This document shows positions 1 to 5,057 of a DNA stretch of 5,571 nucleotides, piece by piece. Under the pieces are notes generated by a model. That model saw only the letters and a list, made by a program, of their open reading frames with translations, did not search any database and had not been told where the DNA came from. Every line of letters begins with the position of its first letter. Positions within the stretch are counted from its first letter, which is position 1. The DNA comes from Bacillota bacterium (GTDB lineage Bacteria; Bacillota; Bacilli; Tumebacillales; Effusibacillaceae), in contig JAGVBM010000066.1 in assembly GCA_020059765.1 (NCBI GenBank), positions 1-5,571 on the forward strand, written 5' to 3'. The position numbers and the translations under genes are program-made.

Positions 1-564
1 CCAGTTCTTGCAGAACAACCGCCGGTACCGTATGTCGTGAAAGCGGGCGATAGCGTTTGGAAAATAGCTCAAAAATTTCAGGTCGGGATTTCGGAGATAG
101 TGGGACAAAACAAATTGTCAAATCCCGATTTGATCTATCCGGGGCAACGATTGCTGATCCCCCAGATTGATCCGAAAGTGACACGATTTGAAATGAGGGT
201 GCTCGAATTAACCAATCACGCGCGTGCATCTCAGGGATTGAAACCGTTTCGGTACAATTGGGAATTGACCCGAATGGCCCGGCACAAGTCGGAAGATATG
301 CGAGATCGGGGGTATTTCTCCCATCAGAGCCCGACATATGGTTCTCCTTTCGATATGATGAAGGCTTACCGAATCCCGTTCAAATCGGCCGGTGAAAATA
401 TTGCAGCCGGACAGCTGAGTCCGGAAGAAGTTGTGAAATCGTGGTTGAATTCGCCTGGACATCGGCGCAATATTATGAATCCGGGATTTTCGGAAATTGG
501 TTGCGGAGTTTCGTTTGGCGGCAGTATGAGAGTCTATTGCACACAAGTGTTGATCACGAAATGA
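1..564 (+). CDS. LysM-CAP (SCP/YkwD-like) secreted protein, 5'-truncated
   Basis: The frame is open from base 1, so the true start lies upstream; 187 residues are visible before TGA 562-564. A short Pro-rich stretch leads into one complete LysM domain (visible residues 11-54, from YVVKAGDSVWKIA to YPGQRLLIP), the peptidoglycan-binding fold. A CAP/SCP domain follows (about 62-187) with the family landmarks: the FSH histidine in RGYFSHQSP, the glutamate in AGENIAAG, the SWLNSPGHRRNIMNP block, and the C-terminal YCTQVL strand. LysM plus CAP is typical of exported, wall-associated proteins of spore-forming Bacilli (YkwD-like), so a signal peptide is expected upstream but cannot be seen. The biochemical role of bacterial CAP domains is largely unsettled, so no activity is assigned. 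The GTG at 37 lies inside the LysM motif and is not a credible start. No hairpin with a T-run follows the stop. Confidence 0.92.
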   Translation, partial: PVLAEQPPVPYVVKAGDSVWKIAQKFQVGISEIVGQNKLSNPDLIYPGQRLLIPQIDPKVTRFEMRVLELTNHARASQGLKPFRYNWELTRMARHKSEDMRDRGYFSHQSPTYGSPFDMMKAYRIPFKSAGENIAAGQLSPEEVVKSWLNSPGHRRNIMNPGFSEIGCGVSFGGSMRVYCTQVLITK

Positions 565-755
565 TGCCGCTGCTCGACATCTTATTGTAATAATTGTAAT
601 TATAGCATGATTTTGTTTGGAATTGTCTTATCAATTGTGTATGGCGGCGCATGAGCATATCGAAGCAAAACTGTGCTGTATGAGGCATGGCAGGGAGAGT
701 GTTCGATGGACATGCGATATCAGCTTGCTTGTTTCGTTTTGAATCTACCCGAAGA

Positions 756-784
756 TTGATGAAATGAATCGATTTTGTTAAAAT
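756..784 (+). promoter_or_regulatory. Probable sigma-A promoter of rnpB
   Basis: TTGATG (756-761) and TAAAAT (779-784) are separated by exactly 17 bp, which predicts a start near 791. That is about 20 nt before the P1 helix of RNase P RNA, so either a short 5' leader is removed or the start lies slightly further downstream. An alternative -10, TATAGA at 785-790, has no -35 partner at normal spacing. Confidence 0.6.
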
Positions 785-811
785 TATAGATGTTCAGCAG
801 TGAACGAGATA

Positions 812-1215
812 GCAGTGCAAAGTGAGTAATCGCGCCGATGTGTTATCGGTGAGGAAAGTCCACACTCGCCCAAGCTGTGATGCTTGGAGTTCGGATGCCT
901 GATGAAGCGATAAATCAGGGCAGCCCGGTTGCGACTGGGTTGACGGCGGTGAATGAAGCTACGTCCTGCGGGATATGCTTCGATTAGCCTGAAAGTGCCA
1001 CAGTGACGAAGTCTCCTTGGAAACGAGGAGAGTGGAACGAGGTAAACCCCATCTGCGAGAAACCCAAATTACGGTAGGGGAACTGCCCGAAAGGAATTCA
1101 GAACGGACGGGCGGATCGCCAAACATGGCGATAGATAGATGATTACTGTTCGAGTGCGAGGCTGGTTGCCGTTTGCAGCACGAGAATACAGAAAGTGGCT
1201 TATAACTTTGCCTGC
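812..1215 (+). ncRNA. rnpB: RNase P RNA, Bacillus (B) type
   Basis: This is the catalytic RNA of ribonuclease P, which removes 5' leaders from pre-tRNAs together with the RnpA protein. The conserved blocks appear in order: GAGGAAAGTCC (851-861, the 5' strand of the P4 region), GAAAGTGCCACAGTGACGAA (991-1010), GGTAAACCCC (1041-1050, including the L15 GGU expected to bind tRNA CCA), GAGAAACCCAAATT (from 1057), AGATAGATGATTACTG (from 1133), and the 3' element CAGAAAGTGGCTTATA (1189-1204). Many blocks are near-identical to the B. subtilis RNA as I recall it, which makes this type B rather than type A. The ends are set by P1: GCAG-T-GCAAAGT (812-823) pairs with ACTTTGC-CTGC (1205-1215) with one bulged base. 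The length of about 404 nt is normal for the class. The gene has its own promoter and terminator. Open frames across this segment are spurious. Confidence 0.96.
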
Positions 1216-1244
1216 GTGCCAATACTCATGTTTTCTAACCGACG

Positions 1245-1276
1245 ATGTCCGGCTTATGCCGGACATTTCGATTTTT
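1245..1276 (+). terminator. Intrinsic terminator of rnpB
   Basis: A perfect 9-bp GC-rich stem, ATGTCCGGC (1245-1253) with GCCGGACAT (1258-1266) around a TTAT loop, is followed by TTTCGATTTTT ending at 1276. It lies 29 nt after the P1 3' strand, the usual place for an rnpB terminator. Confidence 0.82.
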
Positions 1277-1301
1277 CAAATTGTCGTTTCGATTTTTATC
1301 C

Positions 1302-1330
1302 TTGTCTTCTTGTATTTCCTCTGCTACGAT
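1302..1330 (+). promoter_or_regulatory. Probable sigma-A extended -10 promoter of ilvD
   Basis: TTGTCT (1302-1307), a 17-bp spacer and TACGAT (1325-1330) are preceded by TGC, which makes an extended -10 (TGn). The predicted start is near 1337, leaving a purine-rich leader of about 53 nt before the ilvD ATG. That leader is too short for a T-box, and I see no CodY-like or leader-peptide element in it. Confidence 0.62.
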
Positions 1331-1389
1331 AATAAAAATTAACGGAAAAGATAGATAATTCGCCGAGTTAGGGAGAGGGACGGGATCTG

Positions 1390-3051
1390 ATGAGAAGCGA
1401 CATGATCAAAAAAGGGTTTGACAAAGCGCCGCACCGCAGTCTGCTGAAGGCAACCGGCGTAAAGGACGAAGATTTCGACAAACCGTTTATTGCAGTTGCC
1501 AACTCTTTTGTTGAGATTATTCCCGGACACGTACATTTGAATGAATTTGGCCGATTGGTCAAGGAAGCGGTTCGTGAGGCAGGCATGATTCCCTTTGAAT
1601 TTAATACGATCGGAGTTGATGACGGAATCGCCATGGGACATATCGGGATGCGATATTCCCTGCCGAGCCGTGAATTGATTGCCGATTCGGTGGAAACGGT
1701 AGTCAATGCCCACTGGTTTGACGGCATGATTTGCATTCCGAACTGTGACAAGATTACGCCCGGCATGCTGATGGGGGCCTTGCGAGTCAATATTCCGACT
1801 GTTTTCATCTCAGGCGGACCCATGGCGGCCGGACAAACCAGCAAAGGTCAAATTGTCGATTTGAGTTCGGTTTTTGAAGGTGTGGGGGCCTATCAGGCGG
1901 GAAAAATAACGGCGGAAGATCTGAAAGACATTGAAGATCACGGATGCCCATCTTGCGGATCTTGTTCCGGAATGTTTACCGCGAATTCCATGAATTGCTT
2001 ATCGGAGGTTCTCGGGATGGCCCTTCCCGGCAATGGATCGATATTGGCGAATGATCCAAGACGGAAAGATCTGATTCAACAAGCGGTACGAAATTTGAAA
2101 GAATTGATTGAACGGGACATTAAGCCGCGGGATATTGTCAGCATGGAAGCGATTGACGACGCTTTCGCGCTGGATATGGCCATGGGCGGCTCCACCAATA
2201 CGGTGCTGCATACCCTGGCGATCGCGAGTGAAGCGGGCATTGAATACCCGATGTCCCGCATTGACGAGGTTTCCCGGCGCGTTCCCCACTTGTGCAAAGT
2301 GAGTCCGGCGTCCAATTGGCATATGGAAGATGTGGATCGGGCAGGCGGAATCAGTGCCATTCTAAAGGAACTCAGCAAAAAAGAAGGCGCCTTGCATCTC
2401 GAGCGGATTACCGTAACGGGCAAGACACTGGGTGAAAACATCCGGGACTCGGAAATTCTCGATCCTAACGTGATTCACAGTATTGACAATCCTCACAGCA
2501 AAGAGGGCGGCCTGCGGGTGCTTACCGGCAATCTGGCCCCCGACGGTGCGATTATCAAGAGCGGCGCGACGGAAATCAGACGGCACGAAGGCCCCTGTGT
2601 TATTTTTGATTCCCAGGAAGAAGCTCTGGAAGGTATTATGCAGGGCAAAATCAAGCAAGGCGACGTTGTCGTCATTCGCTATGAAGGACCGAAAGGGGGA
2701 CCGGGAATGCCGGAGATGTTGGCTCCAACATCCGCTATCGCTGGGATGGGCCTGGGTTCAAGTGTAGCCTTGATTACGGATGGGCGCTTCTCCGGCGCCA
2801 GCCGAGGCATCAGCGTAGGGCACATCTCTCCGGAAGCGGCCGCAGGCGGTCCGATCGCCCTGCTGCGGGACGGAGATCTTGTTGTAATCGACGTGGAAGA
2901 ACGGATGATTGAAGTCCGATTGAATGACGAAGAAGTGGCAAAACGGCAGACTGAATGGGTTGCACCGGAACCGAAAGTCAAAACCGGCTGGCTCAGGCGT
3001 TACTCCAAGCTGGTTACCTCTGCCAATACCGGGGCGGTGCTCAAAATATAA
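1390..3051 (+). CDS. ilvD: Dihydroxy-acid dehydratase (IlvD)
   Basis: This cytoplasmic Fe-S enzyme (EC 4.2.1.9) dehydrates 2,3-dihydroxyisovalerate and 2,3-dihydroxy-3-methylvalerate to the 2-oxo acids that yield valine/leucine and isoleucine. The 553-aa length is normal. Cluster and metal motifs are CIPNCDK (115-121, with ligand C119, Mg site D120 and the usually carbamylated K121) and GCPSCGSCSGMFTANS (from 185, ligand C192). The swivel domain carries EGPKGGPGMPEM and DGRFSGASRG, with the catalytic serine at S468. The position that holds the first cluster cysteine in many homologues (AVCNS) is alanine here, A37 in AVANSF, as it is valine in E. coli; this points to a [4Fe-4S] rather than a [2Fe-2S] enzyme. 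ATG 1390 is preferred to ATG 1402 because RSDM matches the N-terminus of homologues, but the Shine-Dalgarno is poor: GGGAGAGGG at 1371-1379 sits 10 nt from the ATG, and GGGA at 1382-1385 is closer. No terminator follows, so transcription may continue into the next two genes. Confidence 0.97.
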   Translation: MRSDMIKKGFDKAPHRSLLKATGVKDEDFDKPFIAVANSFVEIIPGHVHLNEFGRLVKEAVREAGMIPFEFNTIGVDDGIAMGHIGMRYSLPSRELIADSVETVVNAHWFDGMICIPNCDKITPGMLMGALRVNIPTVFISGGPMAAGQTSKGQIVDLSSVFEGVGAYQAGKITAEDLKDIEDHGCPSCGSCSGMFTANSMNCLSEVLGMALPGNGSILANDPRRKDLIQQAVRNLKELIERDIKPRDIVSMEAIDDAFALDMAMGGSTNTVLHTLAIASEAGIEYPMSRIDEVSRRVPHLCKVSPASNWHMEDVDRAGGISAILKELSKKEGALHLERITVTGKTLGENIRDSEILDPNVIHSIDNPHSKEGGLRVLTGNLAPDGAIIKSGATEIRRHEGPCVIFDSQEEALEGIMQGKIKQGDVVVIRYEGPKGGPGMPEMLAPTSAIAGMGLGSSVALITDGRFSGASRGISVGHISPEAAAGGPIALLRDGDLVVIDVEERMIEVRLNDEEVAKRQTEWVAPEPKVKTGWLRRYSKLVTSANTGAVLKI

Positions 3052-3148
3052 TCATACACCCGACACATGTTCATCCAATTATTCACTTTTTACGGATGGA
3101 GAATTTCGGTCATACTAACTCCGACTATGAAAAAGGAGGAGATGACGA

Positions 3149-3808
3149 ATGACCGTTATATCACTCAAACCGGAATTGCGAACGTCCGGCGGCGAAACCG
3201 TCAGTATCTATTGTGACAACGATTGGGCTGGCGATGTGTACTTGGTGTACCGAGAAAGTGATATGTTAACGGGAACGGTTCAAATTGATACCGGAAAAGT
3301 ATCAGAACGAAATCTCGATTATGTAATGGATGAGGTTCGAACCTATATCGGTCATCTCACGGCGGCGCTCGGAATTACAACTTCATCGGTTGTCATGATG
3401 TATGGGGACATTGAGCAAGTTTTGGAAGAAGATTTTGACGGCACGTATGACGATGACCTCGAAACTGACGAATATGAATATGTGGAAACCTTGATGATTG
3501 ACGATGAGGACGATGCGGTCGATGATTATTCGTTAAATCTGATCGAGGAGGATGGGGGGCACGCAAAATACCATTTGCGTGACGATTTCCACAATGTCAT
3601 CGGCCTGGTGGCTGTGGATGAAATTGAAGATACGGTTTCCGGCAGGGTGGATTTTTGGGTGGAACCGGACAAGGACGAGCCGGAAGAAGTGGCGGAAATG
3701 TTGTTTCAAACCTTTGAAGATGATCATATCAACACCATTACGTTTACGATGAACTATGAGGATTCTCATATTGGCGACATGTATTTGGAACGGCGCGATT
3801 ACATGTGA
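3149..3808 (+). CDS. Uncharacterised acidic protein, possible degenerate GNAT-like repeat
   Basis: I do not recognise this 219-aa protein. It is a real gene judging by a strong Shine-Dalgarno (AAGGAGGA, 3133-3140, 8 nt before the ATG), an uninterrupted frame, and tight packing with the next gene. It has 58 Asp/Glu against 12 Lys/Arg, giving a net charge near -46, with no signal peptide or membrane segment; a cytosolic location is inferred. Two similar parts (about 17-91 and 127-217) flank an acidic linker (about 93-126, dense in D, E and Y). Each has a hydrophobic strand ending in a G-x-V turn (LTGTVQID; VIGLVAVD), then an acidic helix, then a Thr-rich strand ending in MMYGD or MNYED. The second half, with VSGRVDFWVEP followed by a helix, resembles the order of a GNAT acetyltransferase fold but lacks the Q/R-x-x-G-x-G/A acetyl-CoA loop, so acetyltransferase activity is not claimed. 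It sits between ilvD and an oxidoreductase gene. Confidence 0.85.
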   Translation: MTVISLKPELRTSGGETVSIYCDNDWAGDVYLVYRESDMLTGTVQIDTGKVSERNLDYVMDEVRTYIGHLTAALGITTSSVVMMYGDIEQVLEEDFDGTYDDDLETDEYEYVETLMIDDEDDAVDDYSLNLIEEDGGHAKYHLRDDFHNVIGLVAVDEIEDTVSGRVDFWVEPDKDEPEEVAEMLFQTFEDDHINTITFTMNYEDSHIGDMYLERRDYM

Positions 3809-3820
3809 TGATGCAGGACT

Positions 3821-3827
3821 GGGAGGG
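3821..3827 (+). promoter_or_regulatory. Ribosome binding site fixing the start of the HIBADH-family gene
   Basis: GGGAGGG lies 7 nt before ATG 3835 (core GGAGG at 3822-3826, 8 nt away). It supports 3835 over the in-frame GTG at 3805, which overlaps the upstream stop codon and would add ten residues ahead of the Rossmann beta-strand MKIGFIG. Confidence 0.8.
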
Positions 3828-3834
3828 AATTGCA

Positions 3835-4722
3835 ATGAAAATCGGATTTATCGGGGCGGGTACAATGGGTCAACCCATGATCCGCAATTTGCGCAAGGCT
3901 GATTTTGACGTGTCGGTTTATGCAAGACGGCCGGAAGTCCGGGATGCCCTGTTGGAGATCGGATGTTCGGTCGTACATACCTATGGTGAATTGGCAGAAA
4001 CTTGCGACGCAGTCTTACTGTGCGTGCCGAATGATGCAGTTGTGGAAGAAATTGTTGCAGGGGAGGACGGACTTCTGGCATCAGCCGAAGAGGGACTGAT
4101 CATTGTGGATCACAGCACCGTTTCCCCGTATACCAGCCGCAAACTGTACGACTTGGCCAAACCGCAGCAGGTTTCCTATGTGGACGCGCCGATTTCAGGC
4201 GGTCCGATGGGGGCCGAAGCAGGTACGCTGACCATTATGGTAGGCGGGGAAGCAGCTGCGTTTTCAACGATGAAGCCTGCTTTTCAGGCGATGGGCGACA
4301 ACATTCGCTTGATGGGCGAGTCCGGAGCGGGCAACATTACGAAATTGATCAACCAGCTGCTGATTGGCGTCACGCAAGCCGCTTTGTCGGAAGGATTTGT
4401 GTTGGGGAGCAAGATGGGAGTCAATCCGCGCGCCATGTATGACATCATTTCCACATCCACCGGCAACAGCGCCATGCTGCACCGGACAATTCCCACCTGT
4501 ATTTTGCCGGGGGATTTTACGCCAAAATTTACAATTGATCTGCTGCATAAAGATCTCAAATTGGCCAATGAACTGGGACGGCAAGAAGGGGTCAGACTGC
4601 TGGCTTCCAATCTGGCGGAACAAATCTTTCAGGAAGCGCACAATACGGGTCATGGGGGGAAAGATATCTCCGCATTGATTCTTCCTCTGGAAGATTTATC
4701 TAATATAAAAGTAAGAGAATAG
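3835..4722 (+). CDS. 3-hydroxyisobutyrate dehydrogenase-family oxidoreductase
   Basis: This is a 295-aa member of the beta-hydroxyacid dehydrogenase family (3-hydroxyisobutyrate dehydrogenase, tartronate semialdehyde reductase GarR, GLYR). These soluble NAD(P)-dependent enzymes interconvert small beta-hydroxyacids and semialdehydes. Motifs in order: the Rossmann loop GFIGAGTMGQPM (4-15); YARRPE (29-34) after beta-2, where two arginines and no acidic residue favour NADP(H) by inference; the substrate-binding DAPISGGPMGAEAGTL (117-132); GESGAGNITKLINQ with catalytic K170 and N173; and HKDLKLA (238-244). All family hallmarks are intact and the length is typical. The substrate cannot be assigned: HIBADH proper would belong to valine catabolism, while the neighbour ilvD belongs to valine synthesis. 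The start at ATG 3835 is set by the GGGAGGG site and by homologues beginning MKIGFIG. The 26-nt gap after the acidic-protein gene suggests co-transcription. No terminator lies directly after TAG 4720-4722; a new promoter begins 11 bp later. Confidence 0.94.
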   Translation: MKIGFIGAGTMGQPMIRNLRKADFDVSVYARRPEVRDALLEIGCSVVHTYGELAETCDAVLLCVPNDAVVEEIVAGEDGLLASAEEGLIIVDHSTVSPYTSRKLYDLAKPQQVSYVDAPISGGPMGAEAGTLTIMVGGEAAAFSTMKPAFQAMGDNIRLMGESGAGNITKLINQLLIGVTQAALSEGFVLGSKMGVNPRAMYDIISTSTGNSAMLHRTIPTCILPGDFTPKFTIDLLHKDLKLANELGRQEGVRLLASNLAEQIFQEAHNTGHGGKDISALILPLEDLSNIKVRE

Positions 4723-4732
4723 CAGACAAAAG

Positions 4733-4761
4733 TTGACGAACAATAACAGCTTGTCTATAAT
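4733..4761 (+). promoter_or_regulatory. Near-consensus sigma-A promoter for the structured intergenic RNA
   Basis: TTGACG (4733-4738; 5/6), a 17-bp spacer and a perfect TATAAT (4756-4761) make this the best promoter in the window. The predicted start is A4768. It begins 11 bp after the upstream stop codon and reads into a structured RNA, not directly into a gene. Confidence 0.82.
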
Positions 4762-4767
4762 GAGTCC

Positions 4768-4955
4768 AAAGCCAATCTTATAATTTACGCACACAATTAA
4801 GAATTCTTAAAACTAGGTGAATAAGAGTCTTAATTGGATGCCGTTCGCGGTTGTGCGAACAAAAGTCTTCCTGATTAACGGATGCGTTATTCTCCTATTC
4901 CCATTCCCTGGAGAATTAATGCACCCGTTATTCGGTGAAGGCTTTTTGTTTTTTC
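4768..4955 (+). ncRNA. Putative structured small RNA, or hom leader RNA, of unknown family
   Basis: About 188 nt lie between a near-consensus promoter and a U-tract, with three consecutive hairpins. H1: 4794-4802 pairs with 4828-4836, and TCTT 4805-4808 with AAGA 4823-4826; its loop (4809-4822) contains AGGTG, and its 5' arm includes the 14-bp palindrome TTAAGAATTCTTAA (4797-4810). H2: GTTCGC 4843-4848 pairs with GCGAAC 4855-4860 around GGTTGT. H3: a 33-bp interrupted stem (4861-4895 with 4910-4946) ends in a 14-nt loop holding ATTCCC twice (4897-4908). CGCAC (4788-4792) could instead pair with GTGCG (4853-4857), opening H2, and AAAGCC at the 5' end is complementary to GGCTTT at 4940-4945. 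I find no T-box TGGNACCGCG and no SAM, lysine, TPP, FMN, cobalamin or purine riboswitch core. A separate promoter for hom downstream favours a free-standing sRNA, but an attenuator for hom is the main alternative. Confidence 0.55.
4861..4955 (+). terminator. Very long terminator-like hairpin with C-rich loop
   Basis: AAAAGTCTTC (4861-4870) pairs with GAAGGCTTTT (4937-4946), and pairing continues through 4871-4895 with 4910-4935. The total is 33 pairs including three G-U, interrupted by two bulges and two mismatches. A TTTTTGTTTTTTC tract (4943-4955) follows. It should stop transcripts from the 4733 promoter and any readthrough from the ilvD cluster. At 33 bp with a 14-nt loop it is much longer than an ordinary terminator, so it may also act as an RNA domain. 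Confidence 0.65.
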
Positions 4956-4970
4956 TTTACAATTTTCCTA

Positions 4971-4999
4971 TTGTCAAATAACTCCCGCCGTTATATACT
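4971..4999 (+). promoter_or_regulatory. Probable sigma-A promoter of hom
   Basis: TTGTCA (4971-4976; 5/6), a 17-bp spacer and TATACT (4994-4999; 5/6) predict a start near 5006, about 52 nt before the hom TTG. It lies just after the U-tract of the upstream hairpin, so hom can be transcribed independently of the structured RNA. Confidence 0.7.
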
Positions 5000-5017
5000 G
5001 TCTCCTAATTGAAGACT

Positions 5018-5040
5018 TATGTCTCTTATGAAGAGACATA
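5018..5040 (+). repeat. Perfect 10+10 inverted repeat in the hom 5' UTR
   Basis: TATGTCTCTT (5018-5027) and AAGAGACATA (5031-5040) are exact inverse complements around ATG. The repeat lies at about +13 to +35 from the predicted hom start and ends 3 nt before the AAGGAG site. There is no T-run, so it is not a terminator. It could be a repressor operator in DNA or a 5' UTR hairpin affecting translation or mRNA stability. Confidence 0.6.
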
Positions 5041-5043
5041 GAG

Positions 5044-5049
5044 AAGGAG
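5044..5049 (+). promoter_or_regulatory. Ribosome binding site fixing the TTG start of hom
   Basis: AAGGAG lies 8 nt before TTG 5058. No ATG in frame occurs before the one at 5082, which would remove part of the first Rossmann strand, so TTG is the start. Confidence 0.85.
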
Positions 5050-5057
5050 TGGGGAGA

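Noticed and set aside
640..744. Short frame (about 33 codons, beginning MAAHEHIEAK) between the LysM-CAP gene and rnpB
   Set aside because: It has no ribosome binding site and no protein-like features; the surrounding sequence looks non-coding.
706..759. A 17-codon open frame with GGGAGAG 6 nt upstream
   Set aside because: It is too short to separate from chance, has no recognisable motif and no promoter.
1139..1342. A 67-codon + strand frame over the 3' end of rnpB and its terminator
   Set aside because: It overlaps conserved RNase P RNA and the terminator hairpin and has no ribosome binding site.
1338..1346. ATTAACGGA shared by the ilvD leader and the structured RNA (4874-4882)
   Set aside because: It is a same-strand 9-base identity, not complementarity, and is within what chance allows.
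3088..3116. Possible promoter TTTTAC/TTTACG with CATACT ahead of the acidic-protein gene
   Set aside because: Both boxes are only about 4/6 matches with a 16-17-bp spacer. Co-transcription from ilvD explains the gene equally well.
3096..3152. An 18-codon frame whose TGA overlaps the ATG of the acidic-protein gene, suggesting translational coupling
   Set aside because: It has no Shine-Dalgarno of its own, and its last codons are the Shine-Dalgarno of the next gene; it is a by-product of that sequence.
4788..4880. T-box leader or known amino-acid riboswitch upstream of hom
   Set aside because: There is no TGGNACCGCG T-box, no lysine- or SAM-riboswitch core, and too little room for a T-box stem I before the hairpins. 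GGATGCCG at 4836-4843 is only a superficial likeness.
4838..4981. A 47-codon open frame (ATG 4838 to TAA 4979-4981) coding a hydrophobic peptide across the structured RNA
   Set aside because: There is no convincing Shine-Dalgarno (only AAGAG at 4823-4827, 10 nt away). Phe/Leu codons come from the terminator U-tract, and the frame would be interrupted by termination near 4955. A type I toxin or leader peptide is not excluded but not supported.
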